Notes: generated by a model from the sequence alone, not told the origin. DNA of 32,551 nt from an uncultured Prevotella sp. (GCA_945834405.1 CAMAHD010000015.1:1-32551); one strand, 5' to 3'; positions 18,246 to 26,598 are shown, counted from the stretch's first letter. Made by a program: numbers and translations.

Positions 18246-19649
18246 TCAGATGAACGCATATTCGGCAATGAGAACAGCCATTCCCAACAGCCACCCCACG
18301 AGCACCTTTGGTGTACAGTTTTTCAGATACCACCCTACCCTCATCCTTTCCATCCTCATGAGTGCCATTCCGCTCACATTGGCATATCCAAAAAGACATC
18401 CTCCCAGAGCTGTACTGTAGACGACGGTTTTCCAGTAGGCGCCGTTCTGCACGAAGTTCTCCATATACGCTTTGTCCGCCCACTGCTCCATGCCGGCATC
18501 CACCACGGGATAGAGGGAGATATTGGTCATTGAGATGGTGAAAGAGTCGATGATGCCGCTGGCAAGTCCGGAGAAGACCCCAAAGACCCAAATATTGTGG
18601 ATATGACAGTCAACCCACTGTGAGAAGATGCCAAGAATACCTGTTTCTTTGACGACACCAACTGCGAGCATGATGCCCATGACATAGAGTATCTGCTGGA
18701 TATTACGGTACTGCAGGGGTATGGGAATCCGTCTCTGCACCATCTGGTCAGCAGTCATCAGTTTTCTGTTGAACACTTCATTGACTATCCAGAGGACCGA
18801 GAGCACACACAGTGCACCAAGGAAGGGGCTTAGTTTGGTGATATTGTGGAAGGTAGGGATAAACCAGAGTCCCCCTATACCCACAATGAGCATGACCATT
18901 CTCTGCCATCTGTTCAGATTGGTGTCATCTCCCCTGTATGGTGTCGTCATCCATTCCACATCCAGCCTGTCAGGCAGGTTGCGTCCTATCAAGGCAGTGG
19001 TAACGATCCACGCCACGAGTGCGGGTCCGACGAGATAGGCAGAGAAGTTGGAAGCCGTGACAGCGCCGTCTCCCCATAGTGCCACCGTGGCAGGGTCGCC
19101 AATGACGGTGAAACATCCTCCGGCATTGGCGGCAATGACAATGGCAGTACCTATGAGCATTCTTTGTCTCCTGTTCTGTACAATATTGTGCAGAACCATG
19201 AGCATTGTCATGGTGGTTGTCAGGTTATCCAGATTGGCAGAGATAAGAAAAGTAACCAGTGTGATGGACCATAAGAGATGCTTGCTGTTTCGTGTGCGAA
19301 TCCACTCAGAAACGAAATCGAAACAGCCATTATTGTTCAGAATCTCAATGATCTGCATGGTACTGAGCAGGAAAAGCACAACGGCGGCGGCCTTTCCTAC
19401 ATATTTCAGAAACACATTATCATAGATAAAATACTTCACCGTAGTGCTGGTGGGCTGTACAGCGGCAAGAAAATCGCGGTAATCCTGGGGATGCTGACTC
19501 ATGACAAAGTCAGTACCGTAACAGATATACAACACCCACCCTACCGTGCAGACGAACATGGCTACAGCCGCCTTGTTGATATAGGTCAGATGGGCAGTGG
19601 CTATCAGGGCGCAGCCCATGAGTGTGAGAATGGCGATAATCAGTGTCAT
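18246..19649 (-). CDS. nhaD: NhaD-type Na+/H+ antiporter (ion transporter superfamily)
   Basis: A 467-residue inner-membrane protein with about 11-12 helices. Two motifs identify NhaD: SANLDNLTTTMTML, matching the conserved ADNLTTAL-like signature, and GGCFTVIGDPATVALW, matching the GGAWSPxGDxTTTMLW-like loop; Asp residues in these segments carry ions in homologues. NhaD exchanges Na+ (or Li+) for H+. Position directly downstream of nqrF places it with the primary Na+ pump, where it could convert the Na+ gradient to a proton gradient or the reverse. It has its own probable promoter and a leader of about 120 bases. A related anion transporter of the same superfamily is less likely. Confidence 0.85.
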   Translation of the reverse strand: MTLIIAILTLMGCALIATAHLTYINKAAVAMFVCTVGWVLYICYGTDFVMSQHPQDYRDFLAAVQPTSTTVKYFIYDNVFLKYVGKAAAVVLFLLSTMQIIEILNNNGCFDFVSEWIRTRNSKHLLWSITLVTFLISANLDNLTTTMTMLMVLHNIVQNRRQRMLIGTAIVIAANAGGCFTVIGDPATVALWGDGAVTASNFSAYLVGPALVAWIVTTALIGRNLPDRLDVEWMTTPYRGDDTNLNRWQRMVMLIVGIGGLWFIPTFHNITKLSPFLGALCVLSVLWIVNEVFNRKLMTADQMVQRRIPIPLQYRNIQQILYVMGIMLAVGVVKETGILGIFSQWVDCHIHNIWVFGVFSGLASGIIDSFTISMTNISLYPVVDAGMEQWADKAYMENFVQNGAYWKTVVYSTALGGCLFGYANVSGMALMRMERMRVGWYLKNCTPKVLVGWLLGMAVLIAEYAFI

Positions 19650-19773
19650 GATAGTAGTTATCTATGGTGAAATAGTTTCGTTGGCGCGGCAATGATGCGC
19701 GCAGATGATGCAAATGGAGCTTCAGAGCCAAGTGTCCGTATGGTTATATTTCCGAGATGCACCATATCCTCTG

Positions 19774-19804
19774 CAAAGATAAACAACTTTCTTCAAATTC
19801 CACA
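19774..19804 (-). promoter_or_regulatory. Putative promoter for nhaD
   Basis: TATCTTTG on the minus strand (19781-19774) is preceded by 19 bases and TGTG (19804-19801), a 3-of-4 match to the -33 box. The predicted leader is about 120 bases. The outer half of the -7 box is part of the inverted repeat at 19777-19832. Confidence 0.5.
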
Positions 19805-19832
19805 CAGGAAATCCGAAAAAAGTTGTTTATCT
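19777..19832. repeat. 14-bp perfect inverted repeat between nqrF and nhaD
   Basis: AGATAAACAACTTT at 19777-19790 is the exact complement of 19819-19832. With one mismatch the pairing continues to 19794/19815, giving 17 of 18 pairs around a 20-base loop, which itself has a TTCC/GGAA pairing. No T-rich tail follows on the minus strand, so a simple terminator is unlikely. It overlaps the nhaD -7 box and could act as an operator, an attenuator or the 3' end of the nqr message. Confidence 0.7.
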
Positions 19833-19847
19833 GCTTATCAGAACAAT

Positions 19848-19871
19848 TTATCCTCCAAAATTGTCGTACAT
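19848..19871 (-). repeat. Duplicated 24-bp end of nqrF, located after the stop
   Basis: Immediately after the nqrF TAA, the minus strand reads ATG TAC GAC AAT TTT GGA GGA TAA. This repeats the last eight codons of nqrF (MYDNFGG-stop, 19872-19895) at exactly 24 bases. The three differences are all synonymous third positions. Confidence 0.85.
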
Positions 19872-21137
19872 TTACCCTCCGAAATTGTCATACATGATAG
19901 ACTCTGATTCCACTCCTAATGAGTCGAGCATGCCGACAACGGCTTTCGACATAGGACCGGGACCGCACATGTAGTATTCGATGTCCTCGGGAGCCTCATG
20001 GTCTTTCAGATAGGTATTGTACATCACCTGATGAACAAATCCAGCCGTATATTTCACGCCGGCAGCATCAGCAGCGGGATCGGGACGGTCGAGTGCGAGA
20101 TGGAAATGGAAATTGGGATATTCCTTCTCCAGTCCCAGGAAGTCATCGAGATAGAACACTTCGTTCAAAGCACGTGCACCATAGAAATAGTGCATTTCAC
20201 GGTCTGTTGTATGGAGCGTCTTGGTCATGTGCATAATCTGCGCACGCAGAGGAGCCATACCGGCACCGCCTCCGACCCAGATCATCTCCCTCTTGGTGTC
20301 GAAATGGGGATGGAAGTCGCCGTAAGGTCCGCTCATGACTACCTTGTCTCCTGGTTTCAGGGTAAAGATATACGAAGAAGCGATACCTGGGTTCACGTCC
20401 ATGAATCCACTGCGGTCGGGTTTGAACGGAGGTGTAGCGATACGCACTGTCAGCATGAATACGTCTCCTTCAGCGGGATAGTTTGCCATCGAGTAAGCTC
20501 GGATGGTAGGCTCCGTGTTGACACACTTGAGGGGGAAGAGTCCAAACTTCTCCCATGCCGGCAGATATTCGTCTCCGATGAGACTCTTGTCAATATCCTT
20601 GTCATAGTCGATAGAGAAGGCAGGAATCTTGATTTGCGCATACGAGCCAGGAAGGAAGTCCATATGAGCACCTTTGGGCAGCTGCACCTTGAACTCCTTG
20701 ATAAAGGTAGCGACATTCTTGTTGGAGATGACGGTACACTCGTACTCCTTCACGCCCAACACACTCTCTGGCACCTTGATCTTGAGGTCGCCCTTCACCT
20801 TGCACTGGCATCCCAGTCTCCAATTGTCCTTGATTTCCTTTCTGGTGAAGTGCGGCTTCTCAGAGTCGAGAATCTCTCCGCCTCCCTCCAGCACCTGCAC
20901 CTTACACTGTCCGCAGGAAGCCTTACCTCCGCAAGCAGAGGGCAGGTAGATGCCATTCTCATTGAGTGTAGCCATCAGGTTTCCTCCCTGTGGGACAGAC
21001 AAGGTAGTACTGTCGTTCACGACAATGTTCACATTGCCCGAGGGCGAGAGATATTTCTTCGCCACCAGCAGTATGATTACCAACAGGAGTATTGTGGCGA
21101 GAAACACTCCGATACTTGTAAATATGAATGTAAACAT
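19872..21137 (-). CDS. nqrF: Na+-translocating NADH:quinone reductase subunit F
   Basis: Electron-entry subunit that oxidises NADH and passes electrons through FAD and a 2Fe-2S cluster. The 421-residue product has an N-terminal membrane helix (about 4-27), a ferredoxin domain with Cys69, Cys75, Cys78 and Cys110, the FAD-binding RAYSMANYP motif, the NADH-binding GGGAGMAPLRA, and the conserved C terminus YDNFGG. Length is normal. It is last in the operon, 6 bases after nqrE. Directly after its stop is a 24-bp repeat of its own last eight codons. Confidence 0.98.
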   Translation of the reverse strand: MFTFIFTSIGVFLATILLLVIILLVAKKYLSPSGNVNIVVNDSTTLSVPQGGNLMATLNENGIYLPSACGGKASCGQCKVQVLEGGGEILDSEKPHFTRKEIKDNWRLGCQCKVKGDLKIKVPESVLGVKEYECTVISNKNVATFIKEFKVQLPKGAHMDFLPGSYAQIKIPAFSIDYDKDIDKSLIGDEYLPAWEKFGLFPLKCVNTEPTIRAYSMANYPAEGDVFMLTVRIATPPFKPDRSGFMDVNPGIASSYIFTLKPGDKVVMSGPYGDFHPHFDTKREMIWVGGGAGMAPLRAQIMHMTKTLHTTDREMHYFYGARALNEVFYLDDFLGLEKEYPNFHFHLALDRPDPAADAAGVKYTAGFVHQVMYNTYLKDHEAPEDIEYYMCGPGPMSKAVVGMLDSLGVESESIMYDNFGG

Positions 21138-21143
21138 AGTGGT

Positions 21144-21770
21144 CTAAATTTTAAGTCCTGAGAAACACATCATGGCCATCGCCATCAGTCCTACCGTGAT
21201 AAAGGTGATGCCGAGTCCCTGCAGGGGCTTTGGCACATCGCTGTACTGCATCTTTTCTCTGATGGCACCCATGGCTACGATGGCGAGAGTCCATCCTATA
21301 CCACTACCGAGAGCGAAGACAAGCGCATCCACAATCGACCCGATATACTGCGAGTTGGCAGGGTCGAGGTTGATACGTTGCTGCATGAAGAGTGAAGCAC
21401 CCATGATGGCACAGTTGACGGCAATCAGCGGCAGGAAGATACCGAGAGCAGCATAGAGAGATGGCGAGAATCTCTCGACAATCATCTCCACAAGCTGTAC
21501 GATACCAGCGATGACTGCGATAAAAAGAATAAAACTCAGATAAGATAAATCAACGCCTTCAACGAGACAGTCCTTTCCCAATACCTGTGTCTGCAGCAGG
21601 TAATCGACAGGCACGGTGACACACAGCACGAAGGTGACCGCCAGTCCCAGTCCGAGCGAGGTCTTCACATTCTTCGAAACAGCCAGGAAGGAGCACATTC
21701 CGAGGAAGAAGGCAAATATCATGTTGTCCACAAAGATGGACCTGAAGAATAAGCTGGTTAAATGTTCCAT
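21144..21770 (-). CDS. nqrE: Na+-translocating NADH:quinone reductase subunit E
   Basis: Membrane subunit of Na+-NQR, homologous to RnfA. The 208-residue protein has six helices and the paired Cys26 (GMCSFLAV) and Cys120 (VNCAIMG), which together with the NqrD cysteines bind the intramembrane 2Fe-2S cluster in the Vibrio cholerae enzyme; the positions match that enzyme. It begins 50 bases after nqrD and ends 6 bases before nqrF. Choice of NqrE over RnfA is set by the complete nqrABCDEF order. Confidence 0.97.
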   Translation of the reverse strand: MEHLTSLFFRSIFVDNMIFAFFLGMCSFLAVSKNVKTSLGLGLAVTFVLCVTVPVDYLLQTQVLGKDCLVEGVDLSYLSFILFIAVIAGIVQLVEMIVERFSPSLYAALGIFLPLIAVNCAIMGASLFMQQRINLDPANSQYIGSIVDALVFALGSGIGWTLAIVAMGAIREKMQYSDVPKPLQGLGITFITVGLMAMAMMCFSGLKI

Positions 21771-21820
21771 ATTGCTCTTGTTAAATATTGAATATTCATG
21801 TCAATCTTCATCACTGTCTG

Positions 21821-22444
21821 TCATGATTTGCTGAAATATGCGCGATGCACCCAGATGACACATCCCAGCAGAATCAGCGCCATGGCAGGCATGGTCATCA
21901 TACCATTGTTGATATATCCGGCATCATAGACGAAATCGGGAATCAGCTGGAATCCCATCAGAGTTCCGCGTCCGAGAAGCTCTCTCACTCCACCTACGAT
22001 GACGAGTATCATGGCATATCCCAGTCCGTTGGACACTCCGTCGAGGAAGCTGGGCCAGGGTTTGTTCATCATGGCAAAGGCTTCGAGTCGACCCATGAGA
22101 ATACAGTTGGTGATGATCAGGCCCACGTAGACGGAGAGCTGCACGCTCACGTCATAAGCGAAAGCCTTGAGCACCTGACTGACGATGGTGACGAGTGCCG
22201 CCACCACGACGAGCTGGACGACGATACGTATACGTGTAGGGATTGTATTTCTGATTACCGATATAATCACGTTGGCGAAAGCCGTGATGACGGTCACAGC
22301 GAGTCCCATGACGATGGCTGGTTTCAGCTGTGAGGTTACCGCCAGTGCCGAGCAAATACCCAACACCTGCACGAGAATAGGATGATTGAGGTTGAGAGGA
22401 TTGGCAAAAACCTCCTTATTCTCCTTTGAAAAGAGTTTGCTCAT
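21821..22444 (-). CDS. nqrD: Na+-translocating NADH:quinone reductase subunit D
   Basis: Membrane subunit homologous to RnfE, with six helices in 207 residues. Cys31 in LGICSALAVT and Cys114 in TNCILMGR are the inverted-repeat cysteines that share the intramembrane iron-sulphur centre with NqrE. The N terminus is a short polar segment before helix 1. It starts 6 bases after nqrC. Confidence 0.97.
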   Translation of the reverse strand: MSKLFSKENKEVFANPLNLNHPILVQVLGICSALAVTSQLKPAIVMGLAVTVITAFANVIISVIRNTIPTRIRIVVQLVVVAALVTIVSQVLKAFAYDVSVQLSVYVGLIITNCILMGRLEAFAMMNKPWPSFLDGVSNGLGYAMILVIVGGVRELLGRGTLMGFQLIPDFVYDAGYINNGMMTMPAMALILLGCVIWVHRAYFSKS

Positions 22445-22450
22445 AATCTA

Positions 22451-23173
22451 TTATTCTTTACTGTTTGTTTTTAAGACATTCACATACTTGCCCAGACTGT
22501 TCTGGAGCATCTCGCTGACACCATTCGAGGTGAGTGTGGCACCTGTCACCCCGTCACACTGTGTGGAAGGGTCCTTGATGTCACTTTTCTTGAGCACGCT
22601 CAGAGCCACATTGTCCTGTCCTTCGGCAAAGACCTTCTTTCCCTTGAACTGTTCCTGCCATGCTCTGCTGTCCTTGATTTCGGCTCCCAGACCGGCTGTT
22701 TCGCTCTCGTGGTCGAAATAGGCACCGTAAACAGTGTTCATGTCGTCATTGACAGCCACATATCCCCAGATGCTACCCCAGAGTCCCATGCCGTAAACAG
22801 GCATCACATATTTCGTCTCGCCGTTCACCTGACACACATAGAAAGCCAGTCGTCCGTTCTTGGCATCGGCGCTGTTCAGCTTGAAGGCATCGTTCTCGCC
22901 TCCCTGTTGTCCATCTGCGAGGGTCTGTCCTTTCTCGTCGATGATTCTGTCAGCCACCACCACCTCGGCATACTTTTGGGCGGCATCCTCATTGCTGAGG
23001 TCTCGGATATTGAGAGCCGCAAGAATCTGCTTCTTCTTGTCGAGCGCCACGTTGGCATCCTGTCTGTCCTTGAGCGACTGATAGATAAATGCCAGCAAGA
23101 AAGCGACCACAACCACCAGCACAGCACTGTAACCGATGATATAACCGTTGGAGTTTGTATTCAGTTTTTTCAT
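22451..23173 (-). CDS. nqrC: Na+-translocating NADH:quinone reductase subunit C
   Basis: Periplasmic flavoprotein subunit anchored by one N-terminal helix (about 10-32). It carries covalent FMN on the threonine of the TGATLTS motif, Thr213 here, within CDGVTGATLTSNGV. Attachment needs the ApbE flavin transferase, which is not encoded in this window. The 240-residue length is normal. Features such as GLGAEIKD and the GLWGSIWGYVAV segment fit the FMN-binding domain. It lies 20 bases after nqrB and 6 before nqrD. Confidence 0.97.
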   Translation of the reverse strand: MKKLNTNSNGYIIGYSAVLVVVVAFLLAFIYQSLKDRQDANVALDKKKQILAALNIRDLSNEDAAQKYAEVVVADRIIDEKGQTLADGQQGGENDAFKLNSADAKNGRLAFYVCQVNGETKYVMPVYGMGLWGSIWGYVAVNDDMNTVYGAYFDHESETAGLGAEIKDSRAWQEQFKGKKVFAEGQDNVALSVLKKSDIKDPSTQCDGVTGATLTSNGVSEMLQNSLGKYVNVLKTNSKE

Positions 23174-23193
23174 TGTTCTTTCGTCTTGATGGA

Positions 23194-24357
23194 TTAATGA
23201 TTCATGCCACGCTTGCTGCGCATGGAGATATTACGCTGCACGACGCAGTAGTCGATAAGCGGAGCAAACATGTTCATCAGCAGGATGGCGAGCATCATAC
23301 CCTCGGGATATCCAGGGTTCATCACTCTTACAACCACAGCCACGACACCGATGAGGAAGCCATAGACAAACTTTCCTGCCTCAGTACGTGCACTGGTGAC
23401 AGGGTCGGTAGCCATGAAGACGGCGCCGAAGGCGAAACCACCCATGACGAGATGGGTATGCCACTCTACCACGCTGTTCTCGTCGATGGCGCCAAACAGG
23501 GCTGCTGTCAGGGCACCTCCGACGAAGACACTTGCCATGGTTTTCCAGCTGGCAATGCCGGTCCAGAGGAGTATGACGGCACCTATGGCGATGGCAATCA
23601 CGCTGGTTTCACCGATACTTCCTGGTATCAGTCCTGCCACCATGTCCCATTCGCTGCAAGCGGGTGCTATCCCCTGTCCGAGTCCTGCCAGCGGTGTTGC
23701 CATGGTAAATCCGTCGGGCAGCTGATTGCCAAGTCCGAAGATGGTATCATTAGCCACCCATACCGAGTCGCCGCTCATCTTGGTAGGATAAGAGAAGAAG
23801 AGGAAGGCGCGTGCCAGAAGGGCGACGTTAAAGATATTCATACCCGTTCCGCCGAAAATCTCCTTACCGAAGATAACGGCAAAAGCCACAGCCAGCGCGA
23901 TGGTCCACAGGGGACATCCGACGGGTACGATCATCGGAATGATGATACCCGAAACGAGGTAACCCTCCTGTATCTCCTCGCCTTTCCATTGCGCCCAGGC
24001 GAACTCAATGCCCAGTCCGACGACATAGCTCACGATAATCTTGGGCAACACCTGCAGGGCACCGTAGACAAAGACCTCCAGGAAGGAAGCCTGTCCGAGT
24101 GTACCGGCAGCGAGATAGTTCTGGTAACCCACATTATACATACCGAAGAGCAAGGCAGGCAAGAGAGCAATGACCACCATGCTCATGATGCGCTTGGAGT
24201 CGATGGCATCATGTATATTCGTGCCACAGTGCGAGGTGGTATGGGGCACATAGAGGAAGGTGTCCATACCATCGTACAGGCTCCTGAAGGCGTGCCATTT
24301 GCCGTCCTTCTCGAAGTGTGGCTTTATCTGATCAAGATAATTTCTTAAGAAACTCAT
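23194..24357 (-). CDS. nqrB: Na+-translocating NADH:quinone reductase subunit B
   Basis: Core membrane subunit that holds a covalent FMN, riboflavin and the Na+ path. The 387-residue protein has about ten helices. The flavin-attachment threonine is probably Thr221 in GFTMATPLAG, a variant of the usual SGAT motif with Met in place of Gly. FGKEIFGGTGMNIFNVALLARAF contains the conserved GGxGxNxFNPA-like loop. Length is slightly shorter than in Vibrio. It lies 41 bases after nqrA. Confidence 0.97.
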   Translation of the reverse strand: MSFLRNYLDQIKPHFEKDGKWHAFRSLYDGMDTFLYVPHTTSHCGTNIHDAIDSKRIMSMVVIALLPALLFGMYNVGYQNYLAAGTLGQASFLEVFVYGALQVLPKIIVSYVVGLGIEFAWAQWKGEEIQEGYLVSGIIIPMIVPVGCPLWTIALAVAFAVIFGKEIFGGTGMNIFNVALLARAFLFFSYPTKMSGDSVWVANDTIFGLGNQLPDGFTMATPLAGLGQGIAPACSEWDMVAGLIPGSIGETSVIAIAIGAVILLWTGIASWKTMASVFVGGALTAALFGAIDENSVVEWHTHLVMGGFAFGAVFMATDPVTSARTEAGKFVYGFLIGVVAVVVRVMNPGYPEGMMLAILLMNMFAPLIDYCVVQRNISMRSKRGMNH

Positions 24358-24398
24358 AATAAGAATGTTTAATAATAAAGAATGGGTATGTCAAGAAC

Positions 24399-25751
24399 TT
24401 AGCTGTTTTCTTTCCTCAGCATGTCGAGTCCGTTTCTGACGATGCGCTGCAGTTCCAGTTTAGAGCTGCATACAAACTCCGCCAGAGCGAAGTCTTCCGG
24501 AGCCACCTCGTATATACCCAACTGTTCCATCCTGTCTATATCGTTGGCGATGATTGCTTTCACCAGATATTCGGGGAAGATGTTCATGGGGAAGACTCTG
24601 TCGTACTCTCCACTCATAATCATATGTCTCTCACCGCCCTTGACACGTGCATCGAGGGCATATTCTCTTGCCTTTCCCATCAGCCACGAGAAATAGCTTC
24701 TGTTGGATGAGAACTGGTTGAAACGGGGCATAATCCATCCTGCCATCTCGTCCACGTCGTCACCCTCCGGAATCACGGTCACCTCTGAAGCGTGTGCTGC
24801 GAGGAATCCGTCCTTGGTGGTAGGCACTCCTGTCAAAACATTTCCATTGATGATACGCACATGACTGGTATGTTTCAGACTGTTGGCAAGCAATGTGGCC
24901 AACTCCTGTCCAACCTTCATGTCCACATAAGCGGGCTTGTTCACCTCACTGCCCACAAAAGCTACCGTACGTGTCAGGTCCACGCATCCCGTATTCATGA
25001 GACGTCCGATGAAGATGACCGCCGTGGGTTCAACGGTCCATACAACCTCGCCCTTGTTGACGGGATTGAGATGGTTCACCTGTACGCCTACATTGCCTGC
25101 AGGACAAGGTCCGTCAAAGACCGTCACCTCGACATCCTCAGCCTCCAGCAATGCCTTGGCTGTCTGTCTGGCACCCACTCCCAGATACACCTTTGCCATG
25201 CGTGAAAGTGCTGTCAGACCTGTCTGCCAATCCTGTTCCTGTCCCTTCAGCTCATACTCGAAGTCCGCAGCCAGAGGCTTGTCTCTGAGTGCAGAAACAA
25301 AAATCGCCTTGGGTTTGTCTTCCGGATTTGCCACTACGTCGTAGGGCAGCTGGTTGATGAAGCCAAAAAGACCAGCCTTGAGCAAGTGGTCCAACACCTG
25401 ACTGCCTTGCATCTGCTTGGGGTCTTTCTTTCCGTGATTGACGGACTGCTGTTCTGCTGCAGCCTCCACTTGAACACTCATCACCTTTCTGCGTTCTCCT
25501 CTCACCACAGCTTTTACTGTTCCTGAGACGGGAGAAACGAATTGAATTTCGGGGTGTTTCTTGTCTACAAAAAGCGCCTGTCCCGCATCAACCTGTTCGC
25601 CTTCCTTGACGACAACCTTTGGCACGATGCCGACGAAGCCGTCTGGTTGCAGCGCATAGAGTCCGGTAGGCTTCAGGCCTATCTTCTTCTGCTCTGCTTT
25701 TCCTTTCAGGTTGATGTCCAAGCCTTTTCGCAATCTAATGACATTTACCAT
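24399..25751 (-). CDS. nqrA: Na+-translocating NADH:quinone reductase subunit A
   Basis: Cytoplasmic subunit of Na+-NQR that contributes to the quinone-reduction region. The 450-residue product starts with VIRLRKGLDINLKGKAE, the typical NqrA/RnfC-like barrel-sandwich segment, and contains the FVSPVSGTVKAVVRGERRKV motif and the C-terminal helical part ending near ELQRIVRNGLDMLRKE. No iron-sulphur motif is present, which separates it from RnfC. It is first in the operon; a promoter box and a GC-rich hairpin lie in its ~70-base leader. Confidence 0.97.
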   Translation of the reverse strand: MVNVIRLRKGLDINLKGKAEQKKIGLKPTGLYALQPDGFVGIVPKVVVKEGEQVDAGQALFVDKKHPEIQFVSPVSGTVKAVVRGERRKVMSVQVEAAAEQQSVNHGKKDPKQMQGSQVLDHLLKAGLFGFINQLPYDVVANPEDKPKAIFVSALRDKPLAADFEYELKGQEQDWQTGLTALSRMAKVYLGVGARQTAKALLEAEDVEVTVFDGPCPAGNVGVQVNHLNPVNKGEVVWTVEPTAVIFIGRLMNTGCVDLTRTVAFVGSEVNKPAYVDMKVGQELATLLANSLKHTSHVRIINGNVLTGVPTTKDGFLAAHASEVTVIPEGDDVDEMAGWIMPRFNQFSSNRSYFSWLMGKAREYALDARVKGGERHMIMSGEYDRVFPMNIFPEYLVKAIIANDIDRMEQLGIYEVAPEDFALAEFVCSSKLELQRIVRNGLDMLRKENS

Positions 25752-25769
25752 AAAAAAAATCTCTATAAT

Positions 25770-25790
25770 GGTGGGGTATGAGATCCCACC
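25770..25790 (-). promoter_or_regulatory. GC-rich hairpin in the nqrA leader
   Basis: GGTGGGGT at 25770-25777 pairs with ATCCCACC at 25783-25790 around a 5-base loop, with one non-Watson-Crick pair. On the message it is followed after nine bases by an A and then eight U residues directly before the AUG. This could be a weak attenuator, an RNA-protein site or a stabilising 5' structure. Confidence 0.45.
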
Positions 25791-25825
25791 GATAGTTTAA
25801 CAAAAACATTGAATAGTTGTGCCTG

Positions 25826-25857
25826 CAAAGATAATAAATATATCAGAATTTAACGAA
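25826..25857 (-). promoter_or_regulatory. Putative promoter of the nqr operon
   Basis: TATCTTTG on the minus strand (25833-25826) with TTCG (25857-25854) 20 bases upstream fits the Bacteroidota -7/-33 pair with one -33 mismatch. Transcription would begin near 25819, giving a leader of about 68 bases that includes the hairpin at 25770-25790. Confidence 0.6.
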
Positions 25858-25912
25858 TATTTCGGGCAGAACTTCAAGCACATAGATTTTTTTTATTCCA
25901 TTCGTCATCTTT

Positions 25913-25924
25913 TTGACATGTCAA
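25913..25924. repeat. 12-bp palindrome at the TPR-gene stop
   Basis: TTGACATGTCAA is a perfect palindrome that overlaps the TGA stop of the TPR gene and lies ~56 bases upstream of the nqr -33 box. It could be a binding site for a dimeric regulator of nqr, but only one copy is seen. Confidence 0.3.
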
Positions 25925-26598
25925 GGATGCAATACAGCCCCCGAAACGCCTTTTCTGAGCAGTTCTTGTCTCAGGAGCTTGGCTTCCTTCTTTCTCTTCA
26001 TCCTTACCAACAGGTTCCATTTGGATAGCTGATAGTCCAGTTCGTCGGGTCTGAGTCTGATGGCTTCGTCCCAGTCGTAGAGGGCCGGCTCAAACTGTTT
26101 CATGTCTGTTTCCATGACCGCTCTTGCCACATAGGCAGACGCGCTGTCGGGATAATGTTCCACGAGTCTGTTCAGATGGTCTATTGCTTCCGTCTGTTTC
26201 TTCATGAGCTGACAGAGCCTCGCCAGACAGAGTCGGGCTTCAAAATGTTCGGGAACTTTTTTCAGCAGTTCCGTATAGTCGTTGTATGCCATGTCGTAGC
26301 GTCGGATGTTCTTGTTGGCATACGCACGATAGAAGAGAGCCGCCAGATTGTTCGGCTCATGTTCCAGCACCAGTCTGTACTCGTCGATGGCATAGTTCCA
26401 CTGCTGTAGCTGCAGGTTGACGGCAGCTTTTCTCAGATGGAGGTCTGTCGAATAGGGAGTCTTGTCTATCTGCCTTTTCAGCACTTCCAGCGAGTCTTTC
26501 CACTGTTGCTGTGTCTGAGCCTTACTCCTGAGCGCCGCCAAGGGTGTCAGGAGTAAGGCGATGATGATTATGCTTTTTTGATATAATCTGTTATCCAT
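25921..26598 (-). CDS. Exported tetratricopeptide-repeat protein
   Basis: A 225-residue protein with a signal peptide (hydrophobic [14 protein letters not shown] at 10-23, likely cleavage after SKA at 25-27) and about four to five TPR units from about residue 45 to 205. Typical TPR spacing is seen in [20 protein letters not shown] and [22 protein letters not shown] proteins mediate protein contacts; the partner is unknown. The ATG at 26598 overlaps the leuB end by 31 bases, and this overlap encodes the start of the signal peptide, so I keep it. A perfect 13-bp hairpin lies within the signal-peptide codons. Despite its place at the end of the leu operon no link to leucine synthesis is evident. 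Confidence 0.85.
   Translation of the reverse strand: MDNRLYQKSIIIIALLLTPLAALRSKAQTQQQWKDSLEVLKRQIDKTPYSTDLHLRKAAVNLQLQQWNYAIDEYRLVLEHEPNNLAALFYRAYANKNIRRYDMAYNDYTELLKKVPEHFEARLCLARLCQLMKKQTEAIDHLNRLVEHYPDSASAYVARAVMETDMKQFEPALYDWDEAIRLRPDELDYQLSKWNLLVRMKRKKEAKLLRQELLRKGVSGAVLHP
26519..26559 (-). promoter_or_regulatory. Strong hairpin just after the leuB stop, within the TPR gene
   Basis: GCCTTACTCCTGA at 26519-26531 pairs perfectly over 13 bp with 26547-26559, around a 15-base loop. On the message it begins 8 bases after the leuB stop and covers codons 14-27 of the TPR protein. No U-tract follows. It may hold back translation of the TPR gene or protect the leu transcript's 3' end. Confidence 0.5.
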
